A stretch of DNA of 64,000 bases from Paenibacillus sp. 1781tsa1 (GTDB lineage Bacteria > Bacillota > Bacilli > Paenibacillales > Paenibacillaceae): contig NZ_JAMYWY010000001.1 of assembly GCF_024159265.1 (NCBI RefSeq), positions 2,914,001 through 2,978,000 of the forward strand, in the 5' to 3' direction. Position 1 is the stretch's first letter; each line of letters opens with the position of its first letter. The translations under genes were made by a program, and so were the position numbers. The notes under the pieces were generated by a model. The model had not been told where the DNA came from, did no database searches, and saw only the letters and a program-made list of their open reading frames with translations. Below, in pieces: positions 58,789-64,000 of the stretch.

Positions 58789-61155
58789 ATGAACGATAGC
58801 ATAGCAGGAAGCCAGATTCGTTTCGTACTGGATGCAAAAGATAAAGAGATTCATGCGGGTCGCATGGCGGGTAGTGGCGGCAAGAATCCACGAGGGGAGT
58901 CTTATGACTTTACCAACTATTATATGATCCGTAATGGTAAACCTCATATTCCCGTGGTAGGTGAATTTCATTTCTCCAGATTCGCTTACTTGCAGTGGGA
59001 AGAAGAATTACTGAAGATGAAAGCAGGCGGGGTGAATATCATCGCGTCCTATGTCTTCTGGAATTTTCATGAGGAGCAGGAAGGCGAATTTAATTGGTCA
59101 GGGAACCTGAACTTACGGCACTTCGTGGATCTGTGCGGCAAACATGAGCTGCCACTGATCGTGCGGATTGGTCCATTCTGTCATGGAGAAGTTCGTAATG
59201 GAGGGCTGCCAGATTGGTTATTCAGTTATCCATTTGAAGTGAGATCGAATGATGAAGGGTATCTGTATTATGCTAAGCGATTATATCGTGAGATTGCCCG
59301 TCAACTCAACGGCTGTTTTTATCAGGAGGGTGGCCTCATAATAGCCGTACAGTTGGAAAATGAGTATATGCATGCTGGGGCACCCATGGATGCCTGGGGT
59401 TATACACGTGACAAATATATTTCCTCTGGCCGGGATGGTCGTGAACATCTGAAGGTGCTTCGCAGTATTGCTGAAGAAGTCGGTATGCACCCCATGTTCT
59501 ATACTGCCACGGCCTGGGGTAATGCTGCGGTGCCTGAAGAAGGAACGTTGCCCATGCTCGCGGGGTATGCGTACACACCATGGATTCCCAATCAGCCTCC
59601 AAGCCGAGAGTATTTATTCCGGGATCTGCATATGAATCCTGTTGAAGAAGTGGATTATGCCAGTCTGGAGTATCCAGCGGCGTATTGCGAACTTGCTGGC
59701 GGCATGCAGGTCAGTTATCACGCTCGGCCGGTTGTAGATGCGGACAGTGTTGAAGCAATGACCATTGTGAAACTAGCGAATGGCAGTAATCTGGTTGGAT
59801 ATTATATGTATCACGGTGGGACCAATCCGGTAGGGCAAAAAACGTATATGAACGAACAGGCATTGCCCAAAATGACGTATGATTACCAAGCCCCGCTCGG
59901 GGAGTTTGGACGTATTGGTGAATCGTATGACCGCATTCGAACCTTGTCCATGTTTCTGGAAGCATACGGTGAGCTGCTTGCGCCAATGGGCAGTGTTATA
60001 CCGGAAGAGCAACATTCGATAACACCGGAGAACATGATGGATCTGCGCTGGTCTGTTCGTCAACGAGAAGGCTCAGGATTCCTATTCATGAATAATTATC
60101 AGGATCATGTGGCGTTGCCTGATCGGGATATACAATTGGAGCTGCATACTGGCAAAGGGGCTGCTTATTATCCAAGAGAAGGCACGATGCAGCTGAAATC
60201 CGGCATGGCAGTCATTCTGCCTTTCCATATGAATCTGAATGGAATGAAGATCATTAGTGCCACCGTTCAACCACTTACTCGATTTACGGTGAATAATGAG
60301 CTTACGGCTGTCTTTTATGCTCATGAAGGCATGAAACCTGAGTATGTTATGGACATATCATCTGTTACGAATGTGGATATGCCCGAAGGTACTGTATCCG
60401 AGCAGGGTAATGAAGTTGTGATTCACCCGATGGCAGGCAAGGAGCATCATCTGCGAATCACAACATCCGACGGTATGGTCATACGTATCATTACATTGAC
60501 CCGTGAAGAGGCATTGCATGCCTACCGTTTCCGTGTGGGCGGAGAAGATAGACTTGTGATTAGCAGTAGTCATCTGTATGTGCAGAATGAGATGCTTATA
60601 TGCAACTCCTTGGAGCAACCAGTGTTTGAGGTATCCTTCTATCCGGCTCCAGAGCATGTTTCAGCTTCGAAATATGCTGTGTCATCCCAGTCAAAGCAGG
60701 GAATTTTCGTCACGTACACATTACAAGTTTCGCCTTACGAGCCTGCTGTAGAGGTTAATCATCCCAAAGCGTATGCAGCAACATTGAGATTGGATACAGC
60801 GTGGCCAGAACACGTAGATGACGTATGGGTTGAGATTGATTATGAAGGAGACGTTGCAGCAGCACATATTCATAATCAGATGTTAACAGATCATATTCAC
60901 TATGGGCATAGCTGGATGCTTGGTTTGAAGCAATCACGTCATTTGCTGGCCGATCGCGAGCTTCGTCTGTCCATAACCCCAATTCGAAGAGGGACGATTG
61001 AGAGTTATGTGAATCAGGCTTATGTGGAGCGGTTTGAGGGTGTGGAAATCGGGAAGTTTATTGAGATTCGGGTGAGACCGCATTACCGGGTTGGTCTGAT
61101 AATAGCAGGTAGGGAAGACACTTCCTCGAAACCAAAGAGTACAAGAGTTAACTGA
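58789..61155 (+). CDS. GH35 beta-galactosidase
   Basis: 788 residues, GAAGGAG 13 nt upstream. The GH35 TIM barrel is clear: IPVVGEFHFSRFAYLQWEEE, YVFWNFHEEQEGEFNWSG, IVRIGPFCHGEVRNGGLPDW, AVQLENEY with the acid/base Glu192, and GYYMYHGGTNP. C-terminal jelly-roll-like domains fill the remainder. There is no signal peptide, so it acts on imported galactosides in the cytosol, together with the DUF5107 protein encoded just upstream. Substrate linkage cannot be read from sequence. Confidence 0.93.
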   Translation: MNDSIAGSQIRFVLDAKDKEIHAGRMAGSGGKNPRGESYDFTNYYMIRNGKPHIPVVGEFHFSRFAYLQWEEELLKMKAGGVNIIASYVFWNFHEEQEGEFNWSGNLNLRHFVDLCGKHELPLIVRIGPFCHGEVRNGGLPDWLFSYPFEVRSNDEGYLYYAKRLYREIARQLNGCFYQEGGLIIAVQLENEYMHAGAPMDAWGYTRDKYISSGRDGREHLKVLRSIAEEVGMHPMFYTATAWGNAAVPEEGTLPMLAGYAYTPWIPNQPPSREYLFRDLHMNPVEEVDYASLEYPAAYCELAGGMQVSYHARPVVDADSVEAMTIVKLANGSNLVGYYMYHGGTNPVGQKTYMNEQALPKMTYDYQAPLGEFGRIGESYDRIRTLSMFLEAYGELLAPMGSVIPEEQHSITPENMMDLRWSVRQREGSGFLFMNNYQDHVALPDRDIQLELHTGKGAAYYPREGTMQLKSGMAVILPFHMNLNGMKIISATVQPLTRFTVNNELTAVFYAHEGMKPEYVMDISSVTNVDMPEGTVSEQGNEVVIHPMAGKEHHLRITTSDGMVIRIITLTREEALHAYRFRVGGEDRLVISSSHLYVQNEMLICNSLEQPVFEVSFYPAPEHVSASKYAVSSQSKQGIFVTYTLQVSPYEPAVEVNHPKAYAATLRLDTAWPEHVDDVWVEIDYEGDVAAAHIHNQMLTDHIHYGHSWMLGLKQSRHLLADRELRLSITPIRRGTIESYVNQAYVERFEGVEIGKFIEIRVRPHYRVGLIIAGREDTSSKPKSTRVN

Positions 61156-61170
61156 CATTTATAATACAGA

Positions 61171-61214
61171 GGGTTCTTTCTCCGAACGGTTGTGAGGGGA
61201 AAGAGCCTTTTTTG
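61171..61214 (+). terminator. Terminator after GH35 gene
   Basis: GGTTCTTTCTCC / GGGGAAAGAGCC (G-T wobbles) followed by six T residues. Confidence 0.85.
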
Positions 61215-61267
61215 ATGTGTGGTGTAAAAAGAAAAGATTTCTATTCAATGGTAAAAAAGACTTGCTT

Positions 61268-61281
61268 AGTAAGCGTTTTCA
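61268..61281 (-). promoter_or_regulatory. cre site upstream of GH5 mannanase
   Basis: On the minus strand TGAAAACGCTTACT, matching the CcpA consensus except for the last base. It lies ~185 nt before the secreted mannanase and points to glucose repression. Confidence 0.75.
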
Positions 61282-61296
61282 TTTTATTATAAATTC

Positions 61297-61351
61297 ATAA
61301 CCTTATCGATAAAGTTTAATTCAATTAAGTTATATAACTAAATAAGGTTAT
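61297..61351. promoter_or_regulatory. Inverted repeat in GH5 leader
   Basis: ATAACCTTAT (61297-61306) and ATAAGGTTAT (61342-61351), perfect 10-bp arms 35 nt apart, surrounding a very AT-rich stretch. May be paired operators or an mRNA stem; regulator unknown. Confidence 0.5.
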
Positions 61352-61465
61352 TTGTTTATTTTTTGCTACCCATTAAAACCTCTATTACCAATGATTTTAG
61401 TTAACTTATTGCCTAGAGCAGGGTTAATTGAAATAAAAAAATCAAATTCAGGAGGTTCCAAACGA

Positions 61466-62446
61466 ATGGTTAATCTGAAAAAGTGTGCAATCTTCACGGT
61501 TATTGCTGCGCTCATGTTCATGGTATTGGGGAGTGCAGCCCCGAAAGCATCTGCTGCCACAGAATTTTATGTAAGTGGTAACAAGTTGTATGATTCCACA
61601 GGCAAGCCTTTTGTCATGAGAGGTGTTAATCACGGACATTCCTGGTTCAAAAATGATTTGAATACCGCTATCCCTGCAATTGCCAAAACAGGTGCCAATA
61701 CAGTACGTATTGTTCTATCGAATGGTAGCCTGTACACCAAAGATGATCTGAACGCAGTTAAAAATATTATTAATGTGGTTAACCAAAATAAAATGATTGC
61801 TGTACTCGAAGTACATGACGCCACAGGGAAGGATGATTATAATTCTTTGGATGCGGCGGTGAACTACTGGATTAGCATTAAGGAAGCTTTGATTGGCAAA
61901 GAAGATCGGGTAATCGTTAATATCGCTAATGAATGGTATGGGACGTGGAATGGAAGTGCGTGGGCTGATGGTTACAAACAAGCCATTCCCAAACTAAGAA
62001 ATGCGGGAATCAAAAATACGCTAATTGTGGATGCAGCCGGATGGGGACAGTTCCCTCAATCCATCGTGGATTATGGACAAAGTGTATTTGCAGCCGATTC
62101 TCAGAAAAATACTGTCTTCTCCATTCATATGTATGAGTATGCTGGCAAAGATGCTGCAACGGTCAAAGCCAATATGGAGAATGTGCTGAACAAAGGATTG
62201 GCACTGATCATTGGTGAATTCGGCGGATATCACACAAACGGTGATGTGGACGAGTATGCCATCATGAGATATGGTCAGGAAAAAGGGGTAGGCTGGCTTG
62301 CCTGGTCATGGTACGGAAACAGTTCCGGTCTGAACTATCTGGATATGGCCACAGGTCCGAATGGAAGCTTAACGAGCTTTGGTAACACTGTAGTTAATGA
62401 TACCTACGGTATTAAAAACACTTCCCAAAAAGCGGGGATTTTCTAA
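61466..62446 (+). CDS. Secreted GH5 endo-beta-1,4-mannanase
   Basis: 326 residues from the ATG at 61466 (CAGGAGG, 11 nt upstream; the frame open from 61352 is untranslated leader). Signal peptide MVNLKKCAIFTVIAALMFMV with ASA-AT cleavage near 32. GH5 barrel: FVMRGVNHGHSWFKND, TGANTVRIVLSNG, VIVNIANEWYG with acid/base Glu156, HMYEYAG, and LALIIGEFGG with nucleophile Glu251. It resembles subfamily 8 mannanases of Paenibacillus and Bacillus. No carbohydrate-binding module is attached. It should cut mannan or glucomannan outside the cell. cre site upstream, own terminator. Confidence 0.93.
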   Translation: MVNLKKCAIFTVIAALMFMVLGSAAPKASAATEFYVSGNKLYDSTGKPFVMRGVNHGHSWFKNDLNTAIPAIAKTGANTVRIVLSNGSLYTKDDLNAVKNIINVVNQNKMIAVLEVHDATGKDDYNSLDAAVNYWISIKEALIGKEDRVIVNIANEWYGTWNGSAWADGYKQAIPKLRNAGIKNTLIVDAAGWGQFPQSIVDYGQSVFAADSQKNTVFSIHMYEYAGKDAATVKANMENVLNKGLALIIGEFGGYHTNGDVDEYAIMRYGQEKGVGWLAWSWYGNSSGLNYLDMATGPNGSLTSFGNTVVNDTYGIKNTSQKAGIF

Positions 62447-62462
62447 TCCGCCGATGAAACAG

Positions 62463-62498
62463 AACACTCTGACGTTCACGTCAGGGTGTTTTTTTAAT
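62463..62498 (+). terminator. Terminator after mannanase gene
   Basis: ACACTCTGACG / CGTCAGGGTGT with loop TTCA and seven T residues. Confidence 0.9.
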
Positions 62499-62540
62499 AA
62501 AATGGCTCAATCGTTGATGGCTTTTGAATATTTCCGTTTA

Positions 62541-62571
62541 GTTTTAAAATATTTTGTTTTCAAAATAAAAC
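62541..62571. promoter_or_regulatory. Palindromic operator-like site upstream of rhaEW
   Basis: Nested inverted pairs GTTTTA...TAAAAC and ATTTTG-TTTT-CAAAAT, 54-84 nt before the rhamnulose-phosphate aldolase start. Symmetry and AT-rich arms suit a DeoR-type sugar repressor such as RhaR. Confidence 0.5.
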
Positions 62572-62624
62572 AAAGATGTTAAACTCGTATCAGGAATAAA
62601 ACAAACATTATCGGAGGGAAACAA

Positions 62625-64000
62625 ATGGTACAGAGTTTATGGAATGCATCGCAGGCATCTGAGAAAACAACAGGACTTGAACAGCTGGTTTACAGATCCA
62701 ATCTCATTGGTTCTGATCGCAGTGTATGTAACATATACGGTGGTAATACGTCTACCAAAACGACAGTGAAGGATTTTCGTGGTCGTGATGTAGAAGTAAT
62801 GTATGTGAAAGGCAGCGGCTCAGATCTGGGTTCCATGGAAGCGAAGCATTTTACCGGACTTGGTCTTGAAGACATTCGACCATTAATTGAACGTGAATCC
62901 ATGTCGGATGAAGAGATGGTTGAATATCTGGGACATTGCATGATTGATGCCAAGCACCCGCGTGCCTCCATCGAGACTCTTCTGCATGCGTTCCTTCCAT
63001 ATAAACATGTGGATCATACTCATCCGGATGCGATTATCAGCCTGTGTTGTGCGAATAACGGCAAGGAATTGGCGAAAGAGATCTACGGTGATCGTTTTGT
63101 GTGGGTGCCTTACGTACGTCCAGGGTTTACATTATCTAAAATGATTGCTGAAAGCGTATTCTCGAATCCCAATGCAGAACTCGTACTGATGGAAAAACAC
63201 GGACTTGTGACTTGGGGAGAAACATCCGAGGAATGTTACGCTCAAACGATCAAGATTATCAATGAAGCAGAAGCTTTCATCGAAGCAAGGGTGAACGAAG
63301 AAAGTTTGTTTGGTGGTGTGAAACACCCGGCACTGGCCGCTGATGTTCGTCGTCAGATCGTATCACGTGTGATGCCAACGATTCGTGGAGCGGTATCAGA
63401 TAGCAAAAAAATGATTTTGTCCTTTGATGATCAGGAGGACGTACTTGCTTTTGTAGGCGGAGCAGATTCCCCGGAATTGTCTCAGGTGGGTGCAGCTTGC
63501 CCGGACCATCTGGTACATACCAAAGTGGTACCTCTGTTCATCGATTGGATACCGGATGCGGAAGATATTGAAGGCTTAAAAGCCAAGCTGGTAGAAGGTG
63601 TAGCTGCCTACAAAGAGCAATATGAGCAGTATTTTGAGAGCAACAAAAACGAAGGTGATGTCATGTTCGAGGCGGCACCACGCGTTATCCTCATTCCTGG
63701 TGTGGGCATGATTAACACAGGCAAGAGCTGGGCGCTTTCCCAAGTAAGCGGAGCGTTGTATCACAGAGCGATTGCCGTTATGCGTGGAGCGACTAGCTTG
63801 GGCCAATTCGTATCGCTCAGTGCAAACGAATCTTACAATGTGGAGTACTGGCCGCTGGAACTGTACAAATTGTCTCTGGCTCCGGCAGAAACGGAGTTCT
63901 CCCGTAAAGTGGCGTTTATTACAGGCGGAGCAGGTGGTATCGGTAGTGAAACAGCGCGTAGATTGGTATCCGAAGGCGCTCATGTGGTGCTCGCTGATCT
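62625..64000 (+). CDS. rhaEW: Rhamnulose-1-phosphate aldolase/short-chain dehydrogenase fusion (3' end outside window)
   Basis: 458 codons visible from the ATG at 62625 (TCGGAGGGA upstream), open to the window end. The N-terminal class II aldolase carries HVDHTHPDA (zinc His pair) and VLMEKHGLVTWGE; a substrate-binding part follows (CNIYGGNTSTK). The C-terminal SDR domain begins at KVAFITGGAGGIGSETARR and is cut off. The fusion corresponds to Bacillus YuxG/RhaEW, which splits L-rhamnulose-1-phosphate and oxidises the L-lactaldehyde product. Other rhamnose genes presumably follow outside the window. Confidence 0.93.
   Translation, partial: MVQSLWNASQASEKTTGLEQLVYRSNLIGSDRSVCNIYGGNTSTKTTVKDFRGRDVEVMYVKGSGSDLGSMEAKHFTGLGLEDIRPLIERESMSDEEMVEYLGHCMIDAKHPRASIETLLHAFLPYKHVDHTHPDAIISLCCANNGKELAKEIYGDRFVWVPYVRPGFTLSKMIAESVFSNPNAELVLMEKHGLVTWGETSEECYAQTIKIINEAEAFIEARVNEESLFGGVKHPALAADVRRQIVSRVMPTIRGAVSDSKKMILSFDDQEDVLAFVGGADSPELSQVGAACPDHLVHTKVVPLFIDWIPDAEDIEGLKAKLVEGVAAYKEQYEQYFESNKNEGDVMFEAAPRVILIPGVGMINTGKSWALSQVSGALYHRAIAVMRGATSLGQFVSLSANESYNVEYWPLELYKLSLAPAETEFSRKVAFITGGAGGIGSETARRLVSEGAHVVLAD

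Overview
The window is a low-to-moderate GC Firmicutes chromosome segment and most resembles Paenibacillus (inference). The reasons are the SLH-anchored giant glycan-active proteins, a YeeN-type YebC regulator, cysJI, a fused OpuC transporter, a DUF5107/TPR protein beside a GH35 enzyme, TTG/GTG starts behind strong GGAGG sites, and many U-tailed terminators. I see no rRNA, tRNA or CRISPR array.

Layout. 1-14.3 kb is chromosomal housekeeping and stress genes: the end of an M29 aminopeptidase, a GyrI-like gene split by an in-frame TAG, an LRR protein, a nitroreductase, a D,D-carboxypeptidase, a HesB-like protein, a TetR/NmrA pair sharing an operator, a glycine betaine/choline-type ABC transporter, a flavin disulfide reductase, a SET protein and an ABC-F protein with a structured leader. 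14.6-19.9 kb is one 1741-residue GH43 surface enzyme. 20-26 kb holds an NAD(P)H oxidoreductase/HxlR pair, cysJ-cysI and yeeN.

25.8-31.5 kb is an AT-rich island inserted in the 3' end of yeeN. The last ~210 coding bases of yeeN, plus ~30 nt beyond, recur 5438 bp downstream, differing in the coding part only at synonymous sites. The island starts with a broken tyrosine integrase and a truncated toxin/immunity pair. It then carries a small unknown gene, an EVE/PUA-like gene, and a HEPN-like gene (with an in-frame TGA) followed by an Abi/DRT-like reverse transcriptase. This is one candidate undescribed defence system.

31.5-46.7 kb holds a YdcZ-Crp/Fnr-YdcZ cluster, a Nif3-like gene, a bphO-bphP red-light pair with a degenerate GGDEF domain, and a tight three-gene operon (TerB-like protein, DUF2791/BrxD-like ATPase, Lhr-like helicase), which is a second candidate system. 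A purine-riboswitch-like leader then precedes an EamA transporter, followed by a cupredoxin and an SDR protein. Two ~230 bp copies of a MITE-like element (4.4 kb and 44.9 kb) and one minimal terminal-repeat-only copy (35.5 kb) lie in intergenic DNA.

46.9-64 kb is glycan related: a 2499-residue FN3/SLH protein with internal super-repeats, a TreR-like GntR regulator, the DUF5107-TPR protein with a GH35 beta-galactosidase, a secreted GH5 mannanase behind a cre site, and the start of a rhamnulose-phosphate aldolase/dehydrogenase fusion that runs off the end. The carbohydrate genes look like catabolite-controlled polysaccharide use at the cell surface.
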